Assembly: GCA_947561715.1 (NCBI GenBank) | Contig: OX387200.1 | Span: 6,512,501-6,576,500 of the forward strand | Source: Ascidia mentula | Lineage: Eukaryota > Chordata > Ascidiacea > Phlebobranchia > Ascidiidae | DNA: 64,000 bases | Direction of reading: 5' to 3' | Shown: in pieces, positions 36,601 to 50,600 of the stretch | Layout: each line of letters begins with the position of its first letter | Position numbering within the stretch: the stretch's first letter is position 1 | Position numbers and translations under genes: made by a program | Notes under the pieces: model-generated | The model's database searches: none | The model's input: the letters and a program-made list of their open reading frames with translations, nothing else | What the model was told of the DNA's origin: nothing

Positions 36601-39600
36601 TTCTGTGCATGCAGCAATCATTGACACCGACGTTCGACTGATGGTGACAAAATTCAGAGAAAAATTTGCAACCTTAATGTTGGCTGTATCAATGGTAATC
36701 AATCAACATTCAATCCGACGCTTGCTTTCAACCGCAAACCGTACCGAGACATTAACTCCCATCAATGCGAGAGAGGTGCGGGTGTGCGTTCTACGACACC
36801 CAGGCCTCCGGGACTGCTCTTGTCGGTGGTCCAAATGACGCACTTTAACTGATTGGGTTACAACCGCCTGGGAAACTGGCTTCGCGTCGGCGTTTATGTC
36901 ACAAACGACCACAGATCCCTTTGCTTGTTGGCGAAACTTTTGCGGGAGTATATGAGAAAAGTGGCTGCAAATGGGATGATTAGGTACAAGGTGGGTTCCC
37001 AGGACGATAATGCTCAAACATTGTTTGTAATTGCTGCAAACAGCGTTGGTTGACGGTGGTTAGGTTCTTTATTCACTTTGTGCAAAACGTTGGTTTTCTG
37101 TAAACGCTTAGTGGGGACACGTCGTAATATAATACAAGATTCTCCCCTTTATAAGCTCTACCAAGGAAAAGTTTAGGACAGAAAGTTACCGCGACAAAGA
37201 ACAGCGGAGTCAAAAACTGTGGGGTTTTTCGTCTTGCTTCACAAACACCGCAACCAACCCACCAATTTATTGCACAACTTTGACAATAATCAAACAATTT
37301 CAACAACATCACTTTAATACAGCAAGTCATTATTCAGTATGGCAATATGGGGCTCGCTTGCCTAATATTAATAGGAGCAAAAACCTCAACTACTGTTTGC
37401 TATCGCCATGTCTTCCATCTTCGTTCATCGGGTGCACAGCAAGCCGCCGACAAGCCAGTGCACTGATTACCTTCGTTAACTCGAGCACGATGCAATCAAG
37501 GGTCAAAGAGCTGGAACGGGGTTATCCATATCAGTTGCCCGCCTGCAATCCATGCAGTAAAGCACACTCGAGTATATTTGCGAATTTTGTGAAGGTGGTT
37601 CGTATGCACCAGGCTGCGCAATGCAGAATCCCCCGCACATTCAAGGCCTTTCGATCAGTGCAGGCGATTCGTCTTGCCTCGTGTCATCTGCGCCCCACAT
37701 GGCAATGCGCGGAGTAAGGGGGCAGGTCGTGACGTAAGCAGCCGGACGCTGTTGAGTGATGGTGTTTTAGCGTTGACGCAAAAACAGGCCGCGTTGCCCC
37801 CTGGGTCGCCCACGCTATAACAACAGCGGACAGCGATTGGGACCGAGAAAGTGTCGATGAGGCCACGGGTTCCACCGCCCATCAATCGGCGCTCATTACC
37901 GGTAAGCGCTCAAGATGGGTGCGGCAGGAACGCTGGAATCCCGTCTCTTCGATATTGGACCAATCTGTTATGGCCCGACCCGTGACACCGGTCATCAGGG
38001 CCCCATTGGGTTTGTTGCTTTAGTCTGGCCCCACCTATGTGCCCCAGTTGCCCCATCGGGCACCAAAGCCAACACAATAAGGTCGCCATAATGGACGGAC
38101 GTCGGGGAAGTCCCCGCTTCGTGGTGGCGTGGTCTTGGAAAAGGAGGGGGTTCGGTGTTTTATGATCAGTTCCGGTTGTCAGGATGATTTGTAACTGTCA
38201 TGACTGGAAACCGTGTGGCATTAGCTCAGTCTGCCATTTTGCCAAATCGGAAAGTCACGTGTTCATACTAATTTTGAAACTCGTAAACTTTTTTTCAATG
38301 TGGAACTTATTTTAGTAATTAGATAATTACAAATGCTAGGAGCTGTACTTGACGAATGAAACCCAGCATTTGTTTTTACTTTGAACCAAGCATGCAATTT
38401 TATTACCATAAAACTGCGTGCGTTCAAAATTTTGTTCACTGCAAATATATGAAAACGCGCAGAAAACGAATTAGAATGAAATGAGAAAGACGTCGTCAAA
38501 CCCAATTCACAGTTTTACTGGCAGGATGCTTTGAACACCCGCGGCATTCAAAAAGTAGGCACCACCGCCACCACGATTTTCCAGAAACTTGGCGTTGCCT
38601 GTAGCCAATCCTATCGTACGATTGACGCGCGTACCAGTACATCCAGGCAATTAAATCCATCAGTTCCAACCACAAAGACTTTGGCAACGTTCCTCATTCA
38701 CAGATTGTGGTTATTCGACAGTGACAAGGCAAAATTTTGAATGCCTACCTTTGTGTGTAATTACGCCGGCGACCACTGGACGGGCGTAATGATTCTTTTA
38801 CCGCACTTTGCCAAGGGGTAATAGTAAAATTACTATGGGAAGGAGGAATTAGTCGCCTTGCTCGCGTGTGTAGGGGCTTGGCTGGCAATTTGCACTCCAC
38901 CAATCGCCTTTCCGCAAATTATCGGGCCCTAAATCACTTGAGTTTATGTTTCGCTTTTTGTGCCGGCAACGAAACCGTTCAGGAAAGAGTTGGAAGAAAC
39001 GGTTAAATACATGTATACTCAAATATGTTATAATTTGAAACGATTATCAACCTACAACCTTTAATTGGTGCGCTGTTGTGATATAGATAAAAATTCAGCA
39101 CTTTTATTAATTATGACACAATTCTCCCAAGCAAGAATGGGATAACATTTTTAGAAAAAAAATATAGAGAAATAAAAAAGATTTGCATTAAAAGCTCTGA
39201 GGAAGTCATAAAAGCAAAGAAACGTATATTGTACACAAAAATTAAAAATCAATAAAACATTGTGTTTTATGAATTAAGACTAAATAAAACGCAGAAGAGC
39301 GCCGTTTTTATGTTCAGTTATTTTGCTTAGCGTACTGTTAGACAAAACTTTTTGCTATTTTTGTTGGAGTTGTATATATATTTGAAACAAAATATGGTTT
39401 GTATATGTTTTAAAACAAATGGAAAGATATTTTCAGTCGTATTTCAAGACTCTCAAAGCCTTCATAGAAGTTTTCGTGTGAAACGGAAAAGTTTGGAAAT
39501 GTGTGGTAAAATTAAGCGGTAAAGTCAAACTTCTCATATTAACATTAACTCATGCCATAGAATTTTGTTCGGCTCCATGGAATGCTGCATTCAAGAAACA

Positions 39601-41539
39601 ATAAACGCATTTCCGCGCTATGCAAAGTTTGCAGAGATTGCAGACGACGATGGGCCAAAAATGGGTTACTTGCGGTAATAATACACAGCCGGTTGACGAC
39701 TTTCCAGCATGCGTATATGTCTCACCCCGGGAACAATTTCTGCGCTCGTTGTACTTTCGGAGACGTGCTGCATGTTTTCACTTTAAAGTTTAAACTTTAT
39801 TTCCAATGTATGTCGCCATGTTGTCACTGCCAACAATCGCATTTCGCAGATTAGGTTAGGCAAAAACCGCAGCGGCCTCCTCAGGTACGTTTCCGCAGCC
39901 TCGAGACCCGCGCGGAACAGGTGTCTCGTGTTGCTGTTTCATACACTCGCCCCCGAAATTGCCTTTCCCACAAACCAAATGCACTGTTTTGGAGACAGAT
40001 TTGATTAGTGCAGCCACTCCTAAAATTGGGACTCCTACGTAAAAACTACGTGGAAGACATCGCATTGGAAAGGAGAGCAAAGTCGTTATCGTCTCCCTTG
40101 GTTCTGCCCCACTGTTTACAGTGTGCACATTTAGCTGAGCGACACTTCACTGCAAGCGGCTGCTAGCCAATGATACCACAGGTGTCCCAGATAGGCACCA
40201 GGCATGTCCGTGAGGCACATTAGCTCAAATCACAACACAGTTTGTCGGCTTTTCCGGCCAACTACGCGTAAGGGATCACTGCAAAAGAGGACCAAATCAA
40301 AGTGCAAATAGCAGCGTCTCCGGTTTCGCCAGCACAATAAAGCCGCGTCTGTGGAGTGGGAAAAGTAAAAGCTTTTGCTTACGTTATGCCGAGTTAACAC
40401 ACAAACAAGCAAACAATCCTCAAGACCGCTGCAGACACTATCCGGTTTCGCTTGGAATGGAGAAACTCCCTGTGACGTAGGCTAAGCCTTAATGCTGGGA
40501 AAGGGCGTCTATTGTGTCCGAGCGGGCATGTTAAACTCACCTGTAATTTGAGAGCACAACTAATCGCTGTGGTGCGTTCTGGACGCGCTTACGTCATACT
40601 GTTGTCAGTTTCGCACCGTGATCGAACACACAAGAAGATGAGCAGGCGGGTGATAACGGATTAAAGCGTTTCACCACCTGACAGGGAAACAATCGGAACC
40701 TTTGCGAAGTAACCTGGACCCGATGGCGTTAATTAATTCCGGTAAGTGGTTACATAAACAACACGGGTTAAGCGTAATGGGCGCTCTTGTTTATCCCCAG
40801 CACAAGGCGTTAATACGAAATGACATTGCAAGTGTCGCCACTTTTGGCTTCTTGCGTCAGGCTGATGGACTGGCCTGAGTCACGTGTTCAGAACAATACC
40901 GAACGATATATTGATGAAACAAACGACAGCCAACAAACCGCAGCAATTTAATCCACACAACAGTTGCAAAGTGAAGTCGCGCGTCATCACGAACGCATTA
41001 ATAAATATCATTAGCCGGCAAACGCCCTTTGTGATGTCATAGGTCACGTGAGGGTCGCGATCGGCGGTTTTGAAAACACGCAACTTACGCGGATAATGAG
41101 CTTCCATGCGACACATCGAAAAACGTCAGCCGATGCTGGTCTGTGCTTACATTATACACGATGAGTCCATTAACAGGGTTAATGGCAAGTGCTGGAGCGG
41201 TATTTTCTATTCAATTTCTATTTTTTGAAAATTTATTAGGTGCTTTCATTTTTAACTGTTTGTAAACAAATATCCACGAAGACTATTTCGACGTTGACAG
41301 TCATTTTTTTTTCAGAAATATTGCATTATTTTTTTGGAATGTAATATTCCTGAAATCATGAAATAACATATGTGGCCGCCGAGTAAAGCCTTCCCATCGA
41401 CCCTGCGTGAGCATGCAATAGTATTTTCGTTGTTTCGGATTTATTTCTTTATATTGCACAATAATTTGTTTGGTTTTGCTTACATATTTACAGCAATGTG
41501 ATGAACTTCAAACTTCATTTCTATTCCCTTTTTCCTAGT

Positions 41540-41572
41540 GTTTTTCTTACGTTTTTCTTGCGTTTTTCTTGC
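41540..41572 (+). repeat. Three tandem 11-nt units
   Basis: GTTTTTCTTRC is repeated three times in a row, then starts a fourth time (GTTTTTAG). It lies 45 nt before a hammerhead-like core. Confidence 0.7.
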
Positions 41573-41616
41573 GTTTTTAGTGTTTATGCGCGTGATGCTT
41601 CACTGTTGACATAACC

Positions 41617-41656
41617 CTGAGGAAGTCTCGCCGGATGGCAGACGAAACGTTGGTTT
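41617..41656 (+). ncRNA. Hammerhead-like core
   Basis: CTGAGGA (41617-41623) is followed by a good stem II (GTCT/AGAC plus GCC/GGC around GGAT) and GAAAC (41644-41648). Stem III could be AAAC/GTTT. Downstream sequence (GCCAGAAGA, then GATTAATTCAAAC) resembles the arms of the fold-back repeats at 1349 and 19339, so all three belong to one repeat family. Confidence 0.5.
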
Positions 41657-44600
41657 CAAATAAAACTTTAGAAACTTAAGTGCCAGAAGAACAATTCTGA
41701 TTAATTCAAACTTCAAGTTTACAAACTCGATCTCGTGGCGAAAATGACTCCATGAAAAGTTGACGTGGTTTGAGAAAACGAATATCTTTTGGGAAAATAC
41801 CGTGTAACAAAATGTTTCGGTAAAATAAATTCTATAAGTCACAAGTTGCACAACCAAAGTTTTCCACCTTTTTCTCACCTAACGACCCGTCTTTGAAATG
41901 AGACGGAAGTAGACATAGAACTTGATGGATCGTGTTTGTACAAACGGAGGAGTTTTTTTTCTCACCAGCGAAACCCTTGCTGAAAGCACAGAACATCATA
42001 AATCGAAATCTCGCAAACCGGACACTTTGGGAACTGCGTTGTTTGCCTTTCAGCCTTTGTAAAAACGGGACCACCGGCGTGCAATGGCAGTGAAGCAAGA
42101 CCGTGGGTAAGAGCGTCCCCACGTGTTTGCCAGACTGCAAAAATGAAGCCCCCTAATCCCCCTTCTCGCTATAGCCCCACAGCGGGCCGTTGACGAGGCT
42201 GTTTGTTTTCGTTTGCGTAAACAATGGTCGCGTCGGAAGACAGCTTGAGCTGCGGTGAACCACGGGGATCCGCATGGATGCCACTGCTGACGGCTTGAAA
42301 GCGTTCGCCGCGCGACGTCCAGCATAAAGGTGGAGAATCTGTTGCGCGCGGTCGCGACTGAAGATGCTATAACGGCTCTATGGTGAGTAAAGCCAGCATG
42401 ACACATAAGGGGTTTAGGGATTGCCGTGATTGGATGATGAGCTTGTTTATCAACAGTTTTCCAGGTAAATGTGTTGTCCCTGTGCGAAAGGAAAAACATG
42501 TTTTGGCGGTGACGCAAAAGCTATACATTCGTTTGATCTTTAACGCTAACCGTAACAAGCCGGCTGGAATCGAAAACAAGAATTTAAGTTCAAATCTTTG
42601 ACTGAGTCACAAAAAAAGGAAAAAAGGAAATTCCAGAAAATTTGTAGATATCACAAAAAGTAAAACCTTTGCATGTTGCAGCAAAAACTCTGTCGACATT
42701 GCTTAAACTTAGGGGTTAACGTTTCAACATCCCTTAGGGTTCATGGTGGGGATTTCATCACATGTACTGCGGGTGATGGAATCTTGCCCTAACAACACCG
42801 CAATACAACCTCTGCCAACTCGGGTTACGCCATCAGTTTCTCCGAGTTGATGCCTCTCACTGTCTGCGCGTAATGCACCACGGAACAGCTAGTCTTGCAC
42901 AGGTCGCCACGCGTGGGCGGGCACGCGGTGATGATGAGCGTCTGCAAGGATTCTTCTCTCTAAAGTTTCCGATTAAGACCCAGTCGGCGGCCAGTCATGG
43001 GCTTGTCGACCACGTCGCAGGTTGCACAACCTTTGGACGGTTCCTGACACCCGGGGACACACGCAGCCTTTGTTTGAGCGCGATCAGGCGCGACGGACCC
43101 CGTAGAATTGAAGGAAGGAACTCTTTCCGACGCTGAAGGCTTTCGGCGCCCAATTTTGCAGAGTTTTTTGCACGTCACATCACTATTTATAGTACTGATT
43201 TCTCTACATTTTGAGCAACAACAGAAAATGCGACGGCTTGTGTCAACTTGCGGCTTCATCGCCGCCTCTTAAGAGCAGGATCGGTTTACGCAAAGTATCA
43301 AATCCCTTTTCGGAGCGGCTGTTAACGGCCCGAGCTGTCAGTTCCCTCACAATGGGGAAGTTTACTTAACGCCGCCTATGTTGTTGTCGCTGGGCAAGCC
43401 AGACGCCCACGGGTTGGAGGCGGGTTCAAGTTTTTGGGAGATAAAAATAAACAGATGGCGATTTGGGTGGAGGATTTCTTCCTGATCCTTAGCGGAAGCG
43501 TATGGCCCATGTCCGCGGAAGGATGTTAGCTACGATTACTGTCACCGTTTAAACACCGCTCCAGTGGTATTCTTTAATGGTTCCGCATATAGTTCGTCGT
43601 GTGAAAGAGCTGCAACGATGGGGTCTTTGTACTACGTGTAATCATACATAGCGTTTGCGTCAAACGCAGTTAAAGACACTCCTAGAATTCCGATAGGCCT
43701 CACAGCTCAAATATTCGGTATGTATGTGGTTCAAACCACAAAAAAACTTTGTTTTGGAATCCCTTTAAATTGCAACTTGAATTCATAGCGTTCTTACGTC
43801 AACGAGGCGAAACAAGGTTGGGGTAATACAGTTACCACCCGTTAAATTGCCATGCTACAGCAGCAGCAACAAGCGAAGTAAACGTAGCATAAGCAGACCA
43901 CAAACTGCGTGATTGCTGACTCGAACCCGCAGAAATTACGAACCGATGGGAACTGTGAAACCGATGCAACGGAATGCGTATTTCTTGACGCTTTATGTTT
44001 ATACGACCTTTCAGACAATCCAGGGTAATTTCACGAAGCCTGTAGTTTGCTGCGCGGTTTGGGGCAATAAGCAATCTGCGTGGCTTAGCAGTTAGTTTGC
44101 GGCCGGCGCGGGTTCGTCGGTAACAACAAGTTCACCTGCACAGTGTTGCGACTCGGAAGAAATATAAGCCAGGGTATTGAGTTCAGGTCTGGATGTTTAC
44201 GGCAAAAGCACATTTGATTTCCCTCTTTGGCAACAGGCGTGTTACAACCCTGTATTCAACACTTACGGTGACGGGTGTGACATTTCAGACGAAGATGCTC
44301 GCATTCTCAGTTACTAAAACCATGCGGAAGGTCACAGAGAGCCGAGGAATCGGGGTTAAGTCCTCGGGGTCTATACGATAATCAAGGTACCCGTGGTGCG
44401 AACGCGATATCACGTATTCACACTGGATTTAGCACAAGGTGCCAACTGCAATATTCCCCGTGACGCAAGTTGCAAATCTTCTGACATTTGCTCAAACATT
44501 GCTTACAACGCGCGTGTGTGGGAAGGTGCATTAATCTAAACTGTAGGATGACGAGTAAAACTATTCAAAAAACACACAACTTAGGCCTGTACATATGTAT

Positions 44601-47600
44601 ATATTTAGATTGTCTTCATTGTTATTGGCCGAAAAAGAGGTCAGAGCACGCATAAAATTTCAGTAGCCGGTTACGACGGTTCATAGGTAGTATGATGTCA
44701 CGTTGTTTAAGGGATTAGGAGTCATTACGCATATCACTTACACCGACGTAGCAAACAAGGCCGCTCTGGCCTGCAGGCGCACCCCCACGCTTGCGCTCAA
44801 AAGGGAAGGCGCGTTGGTAATGGTGTTATGTTAGGACATTATAGTTGAAACCGCGATAGGCCGCTGTTCGGGCGATTAACTAAACCAACTGCCCACGCCC
44901 TGGAATTCGTTCGTTTGACGCAAGAGCCGCACGTTGCACCGTCCCCGGGCAAGAAAATTGGGGACAATTGTTCCCGGCGCCGTCATCGGTGCGGGGTAAG
45001 GCCGCCGTACGATACGAAGTTTAACTCAACGAAATTGGCAATGCCAGGCTCCATCTATAGAAATTTGTTACAATATGCATTTTTTGCAAAAAGTGGTCAT
45101 GTTGAACAGCGTTGCTATTGTGTTATTTTTTGTATTACTATCCTTGGGATAAAAATAGAAGAGTTTTGTGACAAATTTATCCTCAGAATAGGTTGGTGTG
45201 GATGTCGGTTCCAGGAATAAATTTCTAATTCAGATGCAACATGGGAAGAAAACAACGCCTGCGTGCCGTGCGTGCCGTGATAAGCAAATGTGAGTATGTA
45301 TATATATCCACCAAACCAGCGCGATACCATCCAGTTGATTTCGCTGGGCAAATTTACGTGGAAATGTGCACCGCAGATGGAAGTCACTAACTTATATAGG
45401 CGAATCCACACCCATAAGCATAATAATTACCAAATTACAATCCTTATCTCAGGGCCACATGTTAGACTCCAGGAGGAATATCTTAGACTTATAGTATACA
45501 CGGTGGCACGATTACCCGTGACAGGCCTCAATTATCAACTATATCAGGAGTCCTCTCAGAGCGCGCACATTGCTGTCCCGACCGCGTTGTGAGTTCGTTT
45601 CGCCATCAGAGGATGCGGACTTTGGCCCGGTTGAAACACAAGTAGCGAGAGGTGGAGTTGGGATACCGGCGAATTAAACCTGGCGAGACTTGATCTTTAC
45701 GCGGGCAACGTTATGTGATTTAAACTATTGTTATTTTGTGGGTTACTCACCGATGGAGTATGATAAAGGGTTTACAGTGGCTGGTTTACACGAATGTATG
45801 ACTGATATTACACTGGAGTAAATTTGGGGTGCCGGTGGTCCATATGGCGGGGATCGCAAAATCTCGATGACTCAAACCAAATTTAAACACATTTCTATTA
45901 TTTGGAAGATATAAGATCCTAAATACAAATACACGACTGGAATACCAGAAGCCAAATCATGAGCAACTCATGTTTTCTTTATTCCTTGGACGATAGGACA
46001 AGTATATGCTTTACAATCTCAAATATTACATTTTTTCCAAATGATTAACCCTAACCATGTAACACTATCGACAAACGGACTTATTTTTAGAAACAGCACC
46101 AGCCTAATGGTGTCAATTCCAAACCACGAACCTAAGAAAATGGTGGTAAACAAGAGGTGGCGGTGTCACTTAGGAACCCAGCGATTCGGACATTTTCTCA
46201 CACGCCCCAGTCCAGTAGGTCGGCAGGCATTGGCGTGTGTAATGTTTAATGCGTGCTCCCGTGACTAGCCAGGGCTTTGATTACTCGAGATAGCAGGTAG
46301 CGTGCAGTGAAGGCGTGGATATGTGCGACTTGCCGGCTCCGGTACAAACAGAATGGCATGTGTGCAACGCATATTTCTCCTTGTCATTGGCTTAGCACGC
46401 AATCCCCGACCCCGCACGACAGGTACTTGGACCGCAATGCCCTTCGACTGGTGGCAAGGCGGTCACGAGTTCAAATCCCACCGACGGTATATGGTCACGG
46501 TCACATCGTTTGACAAGGTATCGTTTTATCATGGTTTGTTTAAGCGACTCTTTAACCTGGTTTTGGTTTTGCGTTGCAGCACTAAATATCCCTAATACTG
46601 AAATCATTGATATAACCAGAACAGTGCGCTGTTTGTATTGACAGTGTACAAAGACGCCCAATTGGCGATGCTGATTCAAGCCGAGTCCTACTAATTTTCC
46701 ACAAAGCAGAATTTTTCAATCAACAACAATTGCGGTTCCAAGTTTTGCAATGCAAACGCTTTTGTTTTACTCTACAGGATATTAATCACTACAACACTTT
46801 GCGGACTTTACATAACATGTTCTCCATTTTAAGTAAATTTTCCATTTTGTTTTAAATAAAAACAAAACGCATGGTGTTGGTACTAACGTTGATACCAAAC
46901 AGAATCCCAGGCCAAAAGGCGTTGCCTAAAGACAGACGCTGGTGCGCTTTACCAGTATGCTGTGACATTAGTTTTACCGTGGATTCCCCCAAGATACGAT
47001 CTATCCCAGAACAAGTGCGACTTATATCTGAAACTCTGGCTGAACTGAACATCGATCTGCACAGACGGATAACGTCCATTTGCAGCAATGCAGGCATTGC
47101 GTTACCAGTACCGCGCACGAACTTCCAAATTCAGTGGTTTGACAATTGTGCGGTGACTACGTCGCGTGCGACTGATCGTTCTGTCCAAGACGTATTAGAG
47201 CAACTTAACACTTATTTGGGGGCAGTGGTTCTGTGGTACACAGCTCTCCTGTTTTCGGCGACGATTTTTGCACAGCCTTTTTTGTATTGTTTGTTCGCTG
47301 TAGTCGTTTCCTAAAACCTTTTTTGGCAAAAGTGAAACGGATTTTTTTTTAGGTTTCAAACTTTTTAATTTTTTCGAGAACTTTACATTTGAGTTAACCC
47401 ATACTTATTTTTTATTGATAACTGACGTTTAGCAAAAAAATCCTTTTTAAATTTTGCAAATATTGACCAAACAACAGACAGAAACTCAAAACAGACAGCA
47501 ACCGATACAGTTGGTGTTTTTACCGGAATTTCAAAAAAACTCGTTATTGATCGGCTGCACCTGGTGTTAAATAAACCAGTCCGGACATGCGACCAGACAA

Positions 47601-50600
47601 TTTCCACGAAACCAGAAAAGCCACTCAGACGGCGCGATACCAGGTATCCCAAACCTGCGCCAACATTTCTTACATCTTTGTGGTCGCTTCGGTTGTAGAC
47701 TTACTGCGGCTTACTTACCATAAACCGAGGCGACCACTTCCGGCAGTAATTGACTGCGGTCTAACGGAAATAGGCATTGGGTTCAAAACTGAAGATGGAT
47801 GCTTCTTAATTTCCCACACATCAATAATGCCAAGACAAAACATGATACGGTCTCTATATAAGGAGTAACAGCCCAGCGCCAAATCTCGTATTTTCGGAGA
47901 TTGACCGCGAGAGTTTTATTTGAGCTCTGTATTTTGCAGGAACGCGTTGCAACGCGCGGCGATTATCAGCTAACGACAATACCGCAACCTTGGTGGCTCA
48001 CTTAGCTCTTAAACGCCACAAAAGAGTCTCGAGGACTTTCGATTGCTCCAACACAGCTTTGTCTTCCGCGCAGAAAGTGACGGTGGAACATTCTGGAAGG
48101 TTGGACTACATATTTGGTCGGCACATAAAAGGTCACCCGCGAACTACAACTATAGCCGCCCTAATTAAACCAACCTCTCCGAACACTGCCAAGTGAATAA
48201 TTAGCCCCTTAATGCCTTAGTTTTAAAGTTATTATCGGCGCAGGGGTGGGCGAAAACGCTAATATAGGCATTATTTTTATAGCAAAGGCGATTGGCGTAC
48301 TTAACACGCATATAGAAACGAAAACAAGCCGATTTAGGTGGGCAATTACAACCGCTGATTCTTCAGAACCGCCGTTGATCACAGAGCTCAGGACGAAACT
48401 TGAACAAATATAGAAAATTTTATTAGGGGGCTGGGGGACTTTGATGGGACGGGGTCATTATATTAGGCGATAAGTTTTTTTTTACTTTTAGAATATTAAA
48501 TATTTCCATAGGTAATTTCCAATTATCATCCACGGGCATGCTTTCTCTGAGGCGTTTCGTGTATATGTCATCGATTGAAACCAATGAGTAATTGTGTATC
48601 TTGATAAAATAACAGGTTTCCATTCCCTTAGCCTGGTGCCTATTGTCGTGGTGCAAACATTTCATTAAAAGTTTTTATCGAAAAGTATTTGATGGTCGCA
48701 AAAAATTACAGGGGCACGTAAATACATGGTATTTTGCGGTGGGCGAATAAAAACAAGAGACCTTGTCGCGGTCGCAGCGGGCAATAGACAAAACGCCGCC
48801 AGCTGTTCGCGTGTTTCTGCGAATGCAGAAAAATAAACCGCCCGTCGCACAGCGCAAGCGGGCAACCGCGTCGCCAAATTTCGCTTTGTCCAACTACGCA
48901 CACACATCAATGCTTATTTACATTTTCACGGTTCGGGCAAATTGCTGCTACAGGTGCAAATCACAGGACCCGAGCGGGGATAATCGTCCTCGCGGCCTGT
49001 TGAAGCCCAGACGGTGGCCGTTTCTACTTCTCCGCGTCGAATATACACAATACCGTTCAGTGGTGCGGCCCTACTACGAAGCACTGGCCAGTGACCGCAA
49101 ATTGGACGTGTTTTGGCGCGATTGGCGGCCCACCACAAGCTTGTAAGACAGCGAGCTTGTCTGAAGTGGCCTTGTGGGCGTTTTGCTGCCACAGGCAGAA
49201 CAAAAAAATAGCAAGCAGAGCCACACCTCTGCCTAAATGCAGTGAAACTTCATGCAGCTTTTATTAAGTAGTGCACGAAAGCGAGGGCTTAGTTCAAATA
49301 GCGTGTGTGTGTGTGGCACCGAAACCGCTGTATTTGTATCGTTGTTTTACAACCGAACTGAGGAAAATAACTAAGAGCAGCAACAGGATATGTATACGTT
49401 GTTTAAAATCGTTACGAACAGTTTCATTAAACGCAAGCGAGGCGTAGTTTAGACTTGTGTTGGGTTTTTGTCACAGAGAATACTTCATAAAACATGAGCA
49501 TATTCATATAAACTTAAAACCTATAACGACATTAATTCTTTGGAGTTTCTTGAGTCTTGCTTAAATGCAATAAAAAACAAACAATTTTTAGTCGGGAAGC
49601 AGGTTTCCGACAAACACAGGTAGAGGTGAATTTGTATTCTACTAAAAAAACAAGTGTTCGAGAAACAACATCGGTTGCACGAATTAACCTGCGTTGCCAT
49701 CAGGAAATAACCGCTACATGCCACTGCCACATTGCCAATTAGTCATGGACGACATGCCGAAATCGTGATACAGAAACAAGAAGCGGCAAACTCGAATTTA
49801 ATTTGTATTTTCGCAAACAGTGCCAAAGCTGGTCGGGTCTCGCCGAAGGTGCCGAAACCACCTGTACAAGGACATGTAATACCCTGTAAGGTCGCTAGGG
49901 CCGCGCATTGGGATGGCACCGCTTTTGGCCCCATGCGCGACAAGCGTCAATTACGAGGGATAATCACACTGCGCCCGACACTGTCGGTGTAAGCGACAAT
50001 TACAACCACGGTTTAGGGATGGTTTGCCCTCCCTGGTCGCAAAGTCTTAATTGGCCGCGACGAACAATGTACAGGGCGCGGCGATAACGGATAAGGAGCG
50101 ACTTGAAACTGGAAAAGATATTTTCTTTGGACGTTGTATCTCGTGGGACTCCTGGGCGTTGAAACCCCGCGGGGGAGAGTGGGGTCGGGATTAGTTTAAT
50201 GAACCCAGTCAGCTGTCCGTCCAACGCCTCTTTTCAAGGAAAAGCGAATGTACCAGCGACAGGTATCATGTTACCAACACGCAGTAAGCCCCTAAATGAA
50301 CAGAGTAAACGATCCACGTAGGGCACTCTGGAAACCCGGTCGCCACCCTCTTTGGGCATGTTGGGCGCGGCTTATTGGGAAGTGTAACAAGTAAATTAGC
50401 GTATGTACGCCCGATATAGAATCTCTTGATTTTGTGTGAAACCTCGATGACGCATTTTAAACCCACTCAAGAAGTTCGAGCCGCACTGACCGAGTGCTTA
50501 TTTTCGTCTATAACGGCTAGCCGTTGTTTTTGCATTTGCAAACTAAAGAGGCCAGACAAAAAGTTTCGCGCCAAATAAAACTGCGAAGCAACACTATTTT

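Noticed and set aside
38008-38020. Another CTGATGA on the minus strand
   Set aside because: No stem II and no GAAA follows.
38218-38275. tRNA-like sequence with TAGCTCAG and a GTTCATAC box
   Set aside because: Acceptor and anticodon stems do not pair; at most a very old tRNA pseudogene.
42050-42517. 155-codon minus-strand frame
   Set aside because: Arg- and Ala-rich with no domain; overlapping frames on both strands point to composition.
46420-46490. B-box-like GAGTTCAAATCCC
   Set aside because: A T arm can be drawn but no acceptor or D stem; not enough for a tRNA call.
46871-47314. 147-codon open frame on the plus strand ending in a hydrophobic stretch
   Set aside because: It is the best-looking frame in the gene-poor part, but I recognise no family and see no paralog or matching splice sites. 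Left out of the CDS list.
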